Shown here in pieces: positions 11,069-22,430 of a DNA stretch of 64,000 bases. This DNA comes from Aquanectria penicillioides (Eukaryota; Ascomycota; Sordariomycetes; Hypocreales; Nectriaceae), in NCBI GenBank assembly GCA_003415625.1, contig PYIU01000007.1:124001-188000 (forward strand), in the 5' to 3' direction. Below the pieces are notes generated by a model that was not told the DNA's origin, searched no databases, and saw only the letters and a list, made by a program, of their open reading frames with translations. The translations under genes were made by a program, and so were the position numbers. Every line of letters starts with the position of its first letter. Position 1 is the stretch's first letter.

Positions 11069-14000
11069 GACGAGGCACAGGCAAGAGAGCCTTGGCGAGG
11101 AGTATGGGAGTTACGCGTGGATGGTTGAGCAGTCGATATGGAGGAAATCGGTTGCCTTGAGGATGGTATCTATCCAGGAAAAGTTGAATCAGTCCTAGTT
11201 GAAATTCCGATTGCTTCAAACGAGGAGGAGTGAACCAATAATATCAAGCTTCTAGAACAGTGGCAACGAAAAATTACAGGACGGATGAGGACCGAGTATA
11301 AGTACCCTCTCCGCAAGCGCCAAGTCATGATATCTAGTCAGCATCAAAGCCAAAGAATACTGGTGGAACCATTATTATTAGGGTCATCTGTCTCCGTCCT
11401 GAATTAGCGCGAGAGAAAGGCATCTGAGCTTCCCAATCAAGGTCAACCGTATGCGGGGGTGGATTGCGGTAAGCTTGCTAAAGATTGGTGGTAATTGGTC
11501 ATAAAAGACACAGATTACCTAATTAAGAGCTGAAACCAAGGGCTTGGCGGGCCGCTAAACGGAATAATGATAACGAGGGCTTCCTATATTGACCAAGAAT
11601 GTAAGCCAAGGCTGTAGAATGACTTCATCTCGCGAGGTGGCCGCTCAACACGAAGGCCGTTGTGACATCAAGACAACATTGAGAAGCCCCCGGCGTTTGG
11701 AAAGTATTCGAAGAGGCTTTCGGGTTAATTTCTTAGCATCGCACCGCTTACAAAACTGAGGTCCTGCTGAAACTAATAGCATCACCATAATTCCTCGTTT
11801 ACATCAAAGCTTCTGTCATAAACGGTTGCTTGGATAGTGGCATGTCATCTTGCTAGGTTCCATTCCAAGCATCTGATTCAAGCATATGATTCAAAGTTCA
11901 ACCCGCTGAGGTGCCATAGATTAATGGACCCTTGGCATGACGCAGGGAGCACTTAGAGTTCTTTGCTTAAAGGACCGGAAACCAAGACCTGCTGTTTCCA
12001 GAGCTAGCCGCTTGCCTGGCCAAGAAAGCCAAGCCCAGCTTGTTCTTGGCCAAACTGTATCACTCACCAATGCTACGTCGCATAGAATGAGATAGGATAA
12101 CCAGCTCACATGCCATGGAATGATCGGTACCGTCTTGGAATATTCCAAACGGCTCACATTTTCCCGATCTTACCCGAACCTAGCCAAGTATCCCTGGGCC
12201 TTGGCCCTGCTGGCCTTTGCCCGAGTGGGATTTGTTCCTGACCTAGAAGGTCAAGGTTCTCACAACGCATTCCGGCGCCACATTGTTGAAGCGATAAACA
12301 TCTCACTGGCGCGTCTATGGATGGCAAGCCAGGGATGGTTTGAGAGGCTCTGGTGACCAATCAGTGCAATGGATCGGTCATTCTCGACAAATCACAATCG
12401 AAGTCCCAAGCAAGCAACCAATGAAGGAGTTTCCCATGAAAATAGTAGCATGACACGCGCTCGGCAATGTAGTCAACGTGGAGTGAGTGGAAACTCATGC
12501 GGCACTCACTGTAGAGTGTAGAGTGTAGACAGATGGCGGGGTTCGTGGGGTGGCTTGCCGGTGGTAGCCGGCGTCATCTCATGTTAGCTGTGAAGGTTGT
12601 AGTCAAAACGTGAGGTAAATAGGGTCGATTTCGTTGCCCTATAGGCATTGGAATTTTCATTTGTCTTACAATATTGTACTTCTTTCCAGGTTATCAAGAC
12701 GCCAATTCGTGAAGGAACAATGGGGAAATGCGACCCCGGACCACGCCACGCCAAACGCGTCAGTGTGGCCCAAAATTCTCCAACCGATCCTCAGCTAGAG
12801 TGGAGAAGTTGTGGGCATAACGTGTCATCACAACATGCCAAGCCTTGGCGGTAGGAAATTGTCTCCTTTTGCCACCATCTCTGAAGTTTGGCTTTTCTTG
12901 TTTCCTTGTCTTTTCTGTGTAGTCTAATGTTATTTGAGTGTAAGCATCTTTTTGTAGACCTAATCCGATCAACCTTGGAAATTTCTTGCAGTTCATAATG
13001 TGATTTAGATTGGCTAACACGTACTACCGATACTTTGGCTGTTTCGTCTGGCATCGGGTAGTCGATGTGATCTCCAACAGCGCACTTCATTTATCCAACT
13101 ATTAATTTTTGCACAACCACTCTATGACATGGCCACGAAGGTTTTTAATATCAGCCAATGTTTAAGCTTCACTAATGCACTTGATTATTGAGTTGGGGTC
13201 TAGGGTAATGTGGATCAATCTGTCATCAGGTTGGTCAAGGAAGATAAAAGGGACCTCTGAGACATAGGAAATGAACAGGCAGTTTTCTCCAACTAATTCT
13301 TATTTTTGAAATCCTAAATTCCTTGCATTTGGACTCGGCGGAAGTCCCGGTGCAGCCCCCTTGTGACATTCTTTTATTTATGACTTCCCGCTTTATATTC
13401 CCTTTTCTTTTCTTTTGGGGCACTCCAGAGCTTCTGATCAGATGCTCTAACACTCTCTCAAGTTGTTCGCAGCTGCTTGGAAAGGCTATTCGGTCATCAC
13501 CGAATCTGCTTACCCTATACCCTTCTGGGTGGGGTGTGTGTTTTGGCCAGTGTCCCCTTCCACCAACAAATTATCTAGAGGGGACGATTAGTTCCTCTCG
13601 GCACCTGCCCCATAACTTTTCATAATGCTTATTGAATAGCACATGGGTTGACTAAAAGGCGGTTGCCGCGCCTGAATACCGTTTGACAACGTTAAATGTC
13701 AGAGAAAGCTACAAGAAAGCCACAAACTAAAGTTTCATGTCCAACCCGGTTGAATTTGAAATGGAAGCATGAAATCCTGGAATTGGAGGCCTGCACATGG
13801 AACAAGGGGTTCTCGCAACCGTAGCTTATTAGGGTTGTGATCGAATTGTTTACGATTACAAGACAATAAAAAATTAGGTCACGTAATGTCAATTTACCTG
13901 CATCATCTAAATCACATCATACGTCTAAGAAGCGCCAATTAGAAGAAGACTATTCTTTTTATTTCAACAATTCAAGGTAGAAATCGGTATGGTCACAGGT

Positions 14001-14167
14001 GCTCAGCCTGAAACGGTTAGCGTGAAACTCGACTCTACCCCACTTGTCAGCTCACACTCGCTCGAGAAGATGACTTTCGTAAGCACATATCCAACAACAG
14101 CTCCAGCATCTATGACTGAGATGTTATTTTGAGACCCATAACTTCGCGCTCAATACCGATTATAACT
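11069..14167. other. Long intergenic stretch
   Basis: About 3 kb with no supported gene. Short open frames on both strands at 11.9-12.4 kb and 12.7-13.1 kb carry no family motif. A 60-bp dispersed repeat sits at 13511-13570. The right end is the promoter of the F-box gene. Confidence 0.45.
13511..13570 (+). repeat. Dispersed repeat, copy A
   Basis: Contains GGGGTGTGTGTTTTGGCC followed by GTCCCCTTCCACCAACAAA. It is closely matched by the inverted copy at 24861-24920 and more loosely by 2979-3046. Confidence 0.55.
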
Positions 14168-15829
14168 ATGGCCGACGCAGCTCACGAAACCTCTCCTCTC
14201 CTGAGGCTGCCGATTGAGCTTCAGACTCGCATCTTGTCCAACCTCATTCCATCAGGCAAGGTCTTTTCAATCCACCCCGTCTTGTACACCTGCAAACAGC
14301 TTTATCATGTGGCCCTACCACTTTCGGTACACACTTTTATCAACCCGGACTCAGCCGTTGACCCTCCATCGAATGCTCGCCGAAGCCGAAACCTCCAATT
14401 CTTGCGGTACATCACCATCACAAAACCCGAATTGGCAAAGCACGTCAAGGCCCTTGTGCTAAGGGCCTTTTCTTCTTCTGATGATGATATACCGGAATTG
14501 GAGCAGAAAGGTCCTTTTACTGACGAATTGGGCATTTACTGCGATCTGATCAACCAAGCACTGAGACCAGATACAGACGAGGACCACGCAACTGGCCGCG
14601 CCGAATGGATCGGAGACCTGAAGAAGGGCAAGACGGATGCAGAAATCGCATTGTTACTCCTTGCCTGCAAGAAGATCCAGTCGCTTTGTGTTGAAGAGCC
14701 CGATGAGCCACGGAATTTTCTACGTGTTGTAAAGCTAGCAGGGCGCGGGAACCCGACATTTGGACCACTATCAAATCTCAAAGAATTTTATCATGAGGGA
14801 CTGGACGAAAAGTATGGCTACGGACGATTCTCGGAACACGGGGCGCCGTTGTTTAAACTGCCACAGATCCGCTCTTATGAATGCATACAGGCGAGTGGTG
14901 AGGACGGGACTGGTGAAGACTTCATGGCCATTCAACGGCGATCTTCTACAGTGGAAGAAATATTCTTGCGGAAATCAGCAATAACGGCATCATTGCTCCA
15001 GGCTATGGTAGGCGCTTGCAAATCGCTTCGGGCGCTTGAGTTTACACGGGGAGTTTACCACATGTATGACAGCGAATTGATGCCTCGCGACCTCTTGGAA
15101 ATAATCTTGCCCCATTCAGAGACGCTTGAGTATCTGCACATCAATTTTGAGGACGACTGGGATAAGGGCAACTGGGTAGAGGAGCCTCAGAGGATATACA
15201 TGGGCACAGAACTAAAGCAGATGAAGAAGTTGAAAACGCTGGTTATGGGGATGCAGGCCCTTACGGGAATGCTAGACGGACAGCCAGAGGAAATATTCAA
15301 CAGGCCCTTGCCACTGGAGGTTGAGGGAGCCCCAAGGCTTTTGGAATGTCTCCCTGAGAATCTGGTACATCTGGAGATTCATGGCTGCGGAAGGGCAATC
15401 CTGAACCAAGCGCAGGAGCTCTTGGAATTTGTTGAAAGAAACGATCATTTCCAGCAGCTTGAACGTGTTCGGTTCCTCTTCAATGCCGAAAAGATTGACC
15501 GGACTGAGGTTCAGTTACGACATGCCTTGGCATCCGTCAAGCTGGACGTTGTGTTTCAGACAAAGAACAACCGCACGTATGATCTCATCCCATCGTACTA
15601 CCCAGATGATGATGGGGGTGGTGATTCGGTGCAAAACATCTGCTCGCGTATCCACGGTGCTGATTACCGCCAACAATGGCTTAATCTTCGAGGTGCAAAC
15701 TTAGCAAAGGCAACCGTTAATGGAGGTCTTTACGAAGCGCCTGGCATCCACAAGACTCTCTCAAAGGATGCATATGAAGATTCTGACGTAAATGGACCGA
15801 ATAAGGGACCACTAGAGGAATCATTCTAG
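14168..15829 (+). CDS. F-box-like domain protein
   Basis: A single-exon protein of 553 residues. The N-terminus, LLRLPIELQTRILSNLIPSG followed by SIHPVLYTCKQLYHVALPL, is an F-box, the module that binds Skp1 and brings targets to SCF ubiquitin ligases. The rest has leucine-rich stretches (SLRALEFTRGVYHMY, LEYLHINFEDDW, LKTLVMGMQALTG, LVHLEIHGCGRAIL) spaced like irregular leucine-rich repeats, fitting a substrate-recognition role. The open frame runs upstream to a TTG at 14129, but the first ATG is 14168, with A at -3 and G at +4, so I use that one. The target is unknown. No damage was seen. Confidence 0.75.
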   Translation: MADAAHETSPLLRLPIELQTRILSNLIPSGKVFSIHPVLYTCKQLYHVALPLSVHTFINPDSAVDPPSNARRSRNLQFLRYITITKPELAKHVKALVLRAFSSSDDDIPELEQKGPFTDELGIYCDLINQALRPDTDEDHATGRAEWIGDLKKGKTDAEIALLLLACKKIQSLCVEEPDEPRNFLRVVKLAGRGNPTFGPLSNLKEFYHEGLDEKYGYGRFSEHGAPLFKLPQIRSYECIQASGEDGTGEDFMAIQRRSSTVEEIFLRKSAITASLLQAMVGACKSLRALEFTRGVYHMYDSELMPRDLLEIILPHSETLEYLHINFEDDWDKGNWVEEPQRIYMGTELKQMKKLKTLVMGMQALTGMLDGQPEEIFNRPLPLEVEGAPRLLECLPENLVHLEIHGCGRAILNQAQELLEFVERNDHFQQLERVRFLFNAEKIDRTEVQLRHALASVKLDVVFQTKNNRTYDLIPSYYPDDDGGGDSVQNICSRIHGADYRQQWLNLRGANLAKATVNGGLYEAPGIHKTLSKDAYEDSDVNGPNKGPLEESF

Positions 15830-17528
15830 ACATACAGCAGAAGGTGATGGGCATTTAAGAGACTCATGTACCCTGGATTCTTCTAGGTGCTCCAGAATCA
15901 TTGAAATGCAATGGCTAGACTAAAAACTTGGTTCACGTCAAGTCCACCTCCGACCAATAACACCTTCGACTCAATGTCAAGTGCTCGAAACACGATTTGT
16001 CTTGTCGCATGTCCAGCTTCATGAAGAATAAGTCGCGCCACAGAGACTACATTCTAATCGTGGTAACGTCTAGCCTAACTGTTGTAATAGGCAATGCCCT
16101 CGCTGTTTCATTTCTTACGGATCTATCTCATTAGTTGGTGAATCATGGGGTGGAGTACATATAGCTCGGGATTAAAGTGCTATAGTGATATTACTAGGGG
16201 AAATCGAATTCTTCGCATAAAGCCGCCCCCGTATATTGCTTTCCACCTTGGATGTGCCTAGCAACGGGCACCCGAAGCTTTAGATAAGTATCAGTCGACA
16301 CAGAAGCAATAGCTGACACTGAAGTGAAGTTTGCCTCAAAAATCCTGGCATTGCCTCAGTCGAACTCGATTTGAACCCCCCAGGGCCTCCGTTCTTTAGC
16401 AGCAGAGGGTACCGGCTGTCTCACTAATTGGGTGCCGTTTGACTGATCTTTTCGCACGAGGAGCCGATGACCTTGCCGCTGGACATTCCTAAGACCCAAG
16501 TCAAGTGAAGTTATGGATGTCAAAGACAGGGCTAAATTAGACATTCTCTATCGCTGCTTTGAAGCTGTACCCTGATACTTTCGGCTATTTAATCCTCATT
16601 TTGTCCTGTTCCGAAATGCCTCGACAGTAAAGCTACAAGCCGAGCGACGGGCTTTTATCTCCCCGATGGACACCTGAAGCGCACTAGTCCTGACCCATCC
16701 TGGTATGTTCTGCATATGCCAAATCGTTTCTCACCTTACCAGCCAATTATTTGTGTCGCGGAAAATATAGCTTGTTTGCATTAAGTACATATTGTAGGGT
16801 ACCTTATACTTTTGCTATTTTACGCAATGGTAATTCTGTGTGATAATTTGCAATTTGGCCAAAGCCTGGAAAGGAAGGAGAAATGAACATAAAATAGATT
16901 ACAGCAGTACACTCCGTGGCAGTAGTCTTCATTAAAAGTAGTCTCTCAGATATGAGTGGTTCTTTTGCTTGATATTGCGGGCTCGAACGAGCACACCAAC
17001 CATCTACCCAATCAATCACTAAGGATTAGTGAATTGTTACTGAACCAGTTCAGCACTAATATTATGTAAGCATTAACCACTGTCTCCGACGAAGACCCAT
17101 CTCTGGTTCAAACTAGAACTATTTGGGCAATCGCTCTCCCGCTGGTCAGCCTACAAAATCAATATCTGGAGGGTTACTCCGCCGAATGGTCCAGACTTGT
17201 AGATTTGTTAGGCATTTTCGGACCTAATCACGGAGTTAGGCAACTGCCCAATCTTGAGGAAGCATCTAAGAGACCCTAGCTATCATCTGCAGAGCATTCT
17301 GAAAGAAATGCAGCCATATGTACTGTTTCGATGTGTATAGGCAAGAAAATCAATTCTTCCTTCTGGACTTATTGGCGAAAAAAAATCCGGTGTGTGAATC
17401 AATCTCCAAGTTTATTGCAGAGGACAGGATTATAAGTATGCTAGTGGCCGCGACGAGCACTGAAAAAAAGAATGCAAGTAATCCAATCCTATCAATCGAC
17501 TTCAATCATAAATCAAACTCAAATCACA
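15830..17528. other. Intergenic with a possible kinase relic
   Basis: No intact gene. On the minus strand near 15950-16055 about 40 codons read ARLILHEAGHATRQIVFRAL followed by LLVGGGLD, which resembles the C-terminal part of BadF/BadG-type sugar kinases such as N-acetylglucosamine kinase. It is bounded by stops and short, so it is at most a fragment. The rest is AT-rich and empty. Confidence 0.3.
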
Positions 17529-18488
17529 ATGGCCGCACTCACTACAATTGTCTTCGGCCCATGGGGCAATGTGGGCTCAGCCGCAGCTCGAACAGCTCAA
17601 GAACCTGGAGCAAACGTCGTCCTTGCTTGACGAGATACACAAAAGCCTATCAGAGGCCTCAATCCTAAAGCAGAAGCATGAGCTAGTTTTAAACGTGTTC
17701 AAGCCGATCTTACACAGCCAGAAACCATCAAGGCTGCTGCGCACAGTACTGGAGCAAAGCACGCGTTTATCTATCTCGTTCATGGCTCAGATGACTATAT
17801 GAGATCTGCCATCAAAGCACTCAAGACTGACGGGATCGAATATGCCGTCTTTCTAAGTGCTATCACCGTCCGAGGCGAACTCCGAGAATTCCAGCTTAGC
17901 TCAGGAGTTGCTTATGCCTACGCGCAGGTTGAACTTGCATTGGAGGACGTTTTTGGCACTAGCGGCTACGCAGCTGTTCGGCCAGGCTGGTTTACCATTG
18001 ACACTTCCAGGTTCTGGTCGGGCATGATCCGCGAGGGTAATGTTCAACTTGCATACCTGGATGCGTCTTGGGATTGGATTTCTCCAGACGATATCGGTAA
18101 AGTGTGCGGCACTATACTTGTCAAGGGAATCCAAGCCACTGAGGGTAAAGCCCACCGGAATTCTTTCACTGTCGCCGGCCCGAAGCTCATCTCGCAGAGA
18201 GATGCAGTAGGCATAATTGCTAAGGCCATGGGTCTGGAGGTGAGGGTTACTGAGTTGGGAGAGGATGCGGCCGTTGATGCCTTCGTGAAATCTTCAGGCT
18301 TTCCCAGGTTTGTAGCAGAGTCACTGAATCGGGATATGGGACGAAGATTCAGAGATGAATCACCATTTGATGGTATATTGTTAGGAAAATCGTATGAAGA
18401 AGCATTAGGCAACGTGGTCAAATACGCCGGTTCTTCCACCAGCTTGGAGGAATGGGTGGAGAACAATAAGCATCTATTTGAGATTTAA
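17529..18488 (+). pseudogene. NmrA-like NAD(P)-binding protein with two in-frame TGA codons
   Basis: One frame of 319 codons matches the NmrA-like family, atypical short-chain dehydrogenase relatives that bind NAD(P) and act as redox sensors or reductases. The N-terminus is a Rossmann strand with glycine-rich loop (TTIVFGPWGNVGSAAARTAQ). Later parts include FIYLVHGSDDYMRSAI, YAQVELALEDVFGTSGYAAV, RPGWFTIDTSRFW and SPDDIGKVCGTIL. TGA codons at 17628-17630 and 17679-17681 interrupt the frame between residues 33 and 51, in a region that otherwise still aligns (RDTQKPIRGLNP, RVQADLTQPETIK). No intron with a fitting phase removes both stops. The unbroken downstream 230 codons start at an ATG (17799) but lack the nucleotide-binding loop. 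Both stops could be CGA-to-TGA changes. Confidence 0.8.
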
Positions 18489-19052
18489 TCGAGCTATTCG
18501 AGATGCTGCTGACGGCGATTGGTACGCCAGTGTGGAACGCACAGCAAAAATAGAGATTTGCAATATCGTTGTCAAGTAGCACGCTTTAATGCCTTCCTGT
18601 ATTTCCAAAACCGGGACAGTCACTTATTACCTCTATGATAGCGTTGGGTTCAATTTATCTAACTCAAGCAATGCTAATTCAATTTCACTTCATCCATCAG
18701 CCAGTGAGTCATCCAAGCAAGTGAGTTGTTTGATGCTACTTTAAAAAACTACAATAATCATAGCATGAAAAGCAAAAGTAAATTCGCCATCATCAGATCC
18801 ATCTGCTAGGCTCTGGAGGGCCCTTGGAAACATAAGGTTAAAATTGTGCCTAACAACAAGATCATTACGACGATAAGCTCTAGGAAAGAACAGCGTTTCA
18901 TGGACACATGATTGAGTTGCAATTCCTCTAACCTCAGTTCCGAGTATGGAAACACCCGGTCCGCGACGCTAGAGACTATTAGGCACTGTATTGGGACTAT
19001 CCAATTCGTTCCTGGAACTTGGTAAGCCGCTCCTCCGCGGCTTGAATGGCTT
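18489..19052. other. Intergenic
   Basis: Lies between the 3' ends of two converging genes. No coding or repeat signal was seen. Confidence 0.5.
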
Positions 19053-21050
19053 TCAAAAAGAGCCGTTTATGAAGGGAATGTACTGCTGCGCACATGTAGT
19101 GTTGGATGGTGGAATTAAGCCTTGAAGATAGGATTGAACATGTCCAAAGTAACAGTCTGACCCCCCCTGGTCCGCAACTGTGTGCTGTATTAATAGAAAT
19201 AACGCATAAGTAAGCTTAGACTCTTGTTCGAGATGGTTGGGTACTTGAGATTTGATAACAACTTACACCAATCGCTTCTTGCAGTAGAAGTACTGATCCA
19301 GGAAATCGCGAAGACATCTTGCGCGCCCTACGAAGAAGTAAAGTCAATTAGTAACACACTGGATGGCGAGAGAGTTTGGACTAGACATACGATGTTAAAG
19401 GAGTTATAGGATCGATGGTGTTACTCGCAAAAAGGATTGGGAAGGACGTAGGCCGTTCTACTCCACTTATTGGGTCTGCATGAGAAGGAAAGTGGTTAGA
19501 TTTTGCTTCCAATGCAGGTCTCTATTGACTTTTTCGGAGATCAAGTTTCGAGAATGCAGAAAGGGAAACAGACAACAGGTGGATTGCCTACCTTGAACCA
19601 TCATGCTATCAGGCAATTGCGGACGGAATGATCTACATAAGATAGTTTCCACAAAGATGGGCCAGATATCACCGATGTACTTGCTCTTAGAAACCGTGTA
19701 CTCAACGAAACTCCCGAATTCTTCAATGGTAGTAAGCCTGTTTCTGCGATATGAATCGACACATCTAATGACCGAACCGGCGTCAGACGCAATACCTAAC
19801 GCGTCAACCATGCCCGCAAGAGCAGACACGTTCCCACGCTCGAGTTGGTGTAGGATATCGGCCATGACCGGAAAGGACACTACTGGGATGTAGAGAGTCT
19901 TGACAAAAAGGGCCTTCAGGTCTGAATATGTGACCAGTGTTGGCAGGTTTTGGCTTTGGACTCCGCTTACCGGGACCGGATGGTTCTGAAGCTGATGGAT
20001 GATGCTGTCCATTCGAGCCATTATGCCAGCTGGCGTGGGTCCCCAGAAAGAACACCTTTCAGGGCCTGCGGAATGGCAGAAGCTAGAGAACTTTTCCATG
20101 GCCTCATCCATTTGGTCAACGTTGGCCCTCCAGTCATTGTCATAATATTGCCCTGCGTCCATAATTCCATCGAGAATCATTCTCCCAACTCGGTCAGGAA
20201 ACATTGAAGCGAAAGTGGTGCCGATGACAGTGCCGTAACTGACGCCATAGCACCACAGTCTGGCGTCTGATGGTGACTGACCGGCCAACTGGGCCTCGGC
20301 CTCTATAAAGGTGAGCAAATCATGGGCGACCGCCGGTGTAGTAACGTAGTATCCATGAGGTGACTGGTCCTTAACCGCATCATTGCACCAGTCTCCGTAG
20401 ATAGAGCTTGAATAATACTGTTCCTCGAGCGACATTGAGGAGATGTTGGTAACGCCTGTAACGTGAACTCGATTGAAGGCCAATCTTGCTTCTACGTTCC
20501 CAGAGAAGCAGTCAAGGCCCAAACCGCTGTTGCCCACACCGCGAGGGTCAAAGGAGACGAAGTTGTACTGCTCTCCAAACATTTGGCCTGCGATGGTTCG
20601 GTATGCGCGGAGGAGCTCGATGCCAGAACCGCCAGGACCGCCTGACGAAGTGTTATTAGTCTAGTTACATGGATTCTAAGTAATTTTGTATGAGTGATCC
20701 CATTGATATCTTACCGGGAATGATTATAATGCTTGGAGACCCGACAGTGGCATTCTTGCCAACCAATTTTATGAAGGCGATTGACGTCTTGCCAAGACCT
20801 GGGTTTGAATAATCCAAAGGAACTTCCAGTTTAGAGCATGTAAAGTCGTCGAAACATGGTGTCCAGGTGAGGTTGGCTGATGGTTCAAGCTGGATGGCTA
20901 GTCAGAAGGCTTGAAAGTCTTGGAGGATGTGGTTCGACAAAGTCCAAGACTCACACTGTCAAATCCATAGACCATTCCTCGATCATGCCAACTCTGGGCT
21001 TTACATCCCAAGCTTGTGAAAAGAATGAGCGCATTCACGAGTTGTTTCAT
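19053..21050 (-). CDS. Secreted alpha/beta hydrolase, tripeptidyl-aminopeptidase (TAP) type
   Basis: A secreted serine hydrolase of the TAP-like fold, related to proline-specific and tripeptidyl aminopeptidases; the exact substrate is unknown. The signal peptide is MKQLVNALILFTSLGCKA at the start. Exons joined from the sequence carry, in order: the GGPGGSG oxyanion loop, NFVSFDPRGVGNSG, the nucleophile elbow GVSYGTVIG (Ser), the catalytic Asp in ILFASNTIDPITP, MSSRFPGSVLLLQEAIG, and the catalytic His in GHTVAD, ending at INGSF before the stop at 19053-19055. Five introns fit, all GT/AG. The long open frame alone ends at 19467 and would miss the Asp/His domain, but the short exons further left restore it. 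The donor of intron 1 near 20956 is ambiguous (GT at either end of AGTGTG). No lesion was seen. Confidence 0.82.
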
Positions 21051-21245
21051 TGTTAGTTGTCTTCCGAAGGTGCCTCGTTGAGCTGTCTGTTGCTTACGAG
21101 AAATTGGCGACATTCAATGCGATGTTAGGGAACTACTTATACCACTTCCTAAGCGAGGTGTCATCGAGTTTACTGGTTTCGATTGCTCAGCTACTCAGGG
21201 AACCGCATCCTTTCAATTTAATGCGTACAATTCCCCGAGGCTCCG

Positions 21246-21560
21246 CTTGTACGAACCAGCCAACCAATATGTGTTTTAACATCGTCACGTACCACCAGTT
21301 CAACTAGTAACCCCCTTCTCAACTTAACCACGGTGCCTACGTGGGTTGGGACTCTCCTCTCTTGCCGCCCCACTTGTATGAACTGGCCAATGAATGTCTA
21401 TTCTGGCTCGTATACCACTAACTGTATTTCGCAATCTCACCATCTGAGCCACAACACCACCTGAGCCAGCGTCCCATTTTTAGGATCTGGCCAATAAATA
21501 TCTGTTCTGACTCGTACAGTATTAGCCGCATTTGGCCATTCACCATACGAGTCTCACTTC
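21246..21560 (+). repeat. Diverged direct repeats (three units)
   Basis: Units starting near 21246, 21374 and 21482 share the pattern of a TGTATGAACTGGCCAATGAAT-like word, then about 15 bases on, a TGGCTCGTATACCACTA-like word. The spacing is 110-130 bases. They are heavily diverged, so this is an old duplication or an element tail. Confidence 0.4.
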
Positions 21561-22182
21561 CGAACTGGCCTTGTCCCGAGTACCTGATTGGTTGAAGGGC
21601 CGAAGGCTTGTGGGGCATGATGATTTCCTGTACCTCATCCTCCCGCAAGCAAACATATGGTAGCTTCGAGCATCTTTGCAAAAGACGACATGTGCATGCG
21701 GAATATACGGTTGATTTATCTTAACTCCAGGAGCTTTTGAACATGAAATGTAATTCGGTCTTTTCCCGAGCTTCTATTTTTGGATTGTCAACCTTTTCTG
21801 ATCAAGGTCCCAGTATTCTCACAGGATTACCGTAATCCAGAGGCCTGAAGTGACTTTTGGAGCAATGTCCTGAATTACCATGATGGCCCTTGACGAGGAT
21901 GGTAAATATTTTCCGCTTTCAACTCCGCGTATAGCTTAGATGCAAAGGCGCCAGGTCAATGGAAGGAAGGCGGGAAGTGGTACAAAGGTCCTCATCCTAT
22001 GCGGCCTCCGTATCCCCATCACTCTTCCTATACGTCCCTATCAGGCAATTTGGATAATAATTGATAAGGCTCTCACGTGAATATGATGTGATTCCTTCCG
22101 CTGTTTCCCCTGTTTATTCAGCTCTTTTGTTCTATTCTATAGGCCGAGTTGTGGGTTGAATTGTGAGTTGCATTTGAGCTAA

Positions 22183-22365
22183 GGGTATCGGGGCCGTTCC
22201 GTAACCCTCAATTACCCGGATTTTTATTTATTCTTCCTTACCCAACTGCCTTATAGCTTGGTTGCCTTCCAGTAAGGGTAGCGGCGCCGTTCCGTCACCA
22301 GCTACACTTACTGCTGCCTTTGAACTGAGGTATTGGGGCAGCGATGGCCCCGATGCCCTCAGTTC
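22183..22365. repeat. Cluster of three imperfect palindromes
   Basis: Three stem-loop sequences lie in a row: 22183-22207 (GGGTATCGG / CCGTAACCC), 22273-22310 (TAAGGGTAGC / GCTACACTTA) and 22322-22365 (GAACTGAGG with GGGGC / GCCCC with CCTCAGTTC, loop about 6). The first two share GGGTA-CGG-GCCGTTCCGT. This looks like transposon-derived or terminal structure; no gene is attached. Confidence 0.5.
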
Positions 22366-22385
22366 CTCATTGATCATTTCTACCG

Positions 22386-22430
22386 AGAGGCTCCTGTCCT
22401 AAAACCACAAGCAAGGCTGTGGCCTTTTAT
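22386..22430 (+). repeat. Dispersed short repeat with hairpin, copy 1
   Basis: GAGGCTCCTG followed by AAAACCAC, a short loop and GTGGCCTTTT. It matches 37071-37110 in the same orientation, hairpin included. Confidence 0.45.

Noticed and set aside
14129..14167. N-terminal extension of the F-box protein
   Set aside because: The open frame begins with TTG, not ATG; the first ATG is 14168 in good context.
19467..19600. Alpha/beta hydrolase ending at 19467 without its Asp/His domain
   Set aside because: Short downstream exons to 19053 restore ILFASNTIDPITP and GHTVAD through normal introns, so the gene is complete.
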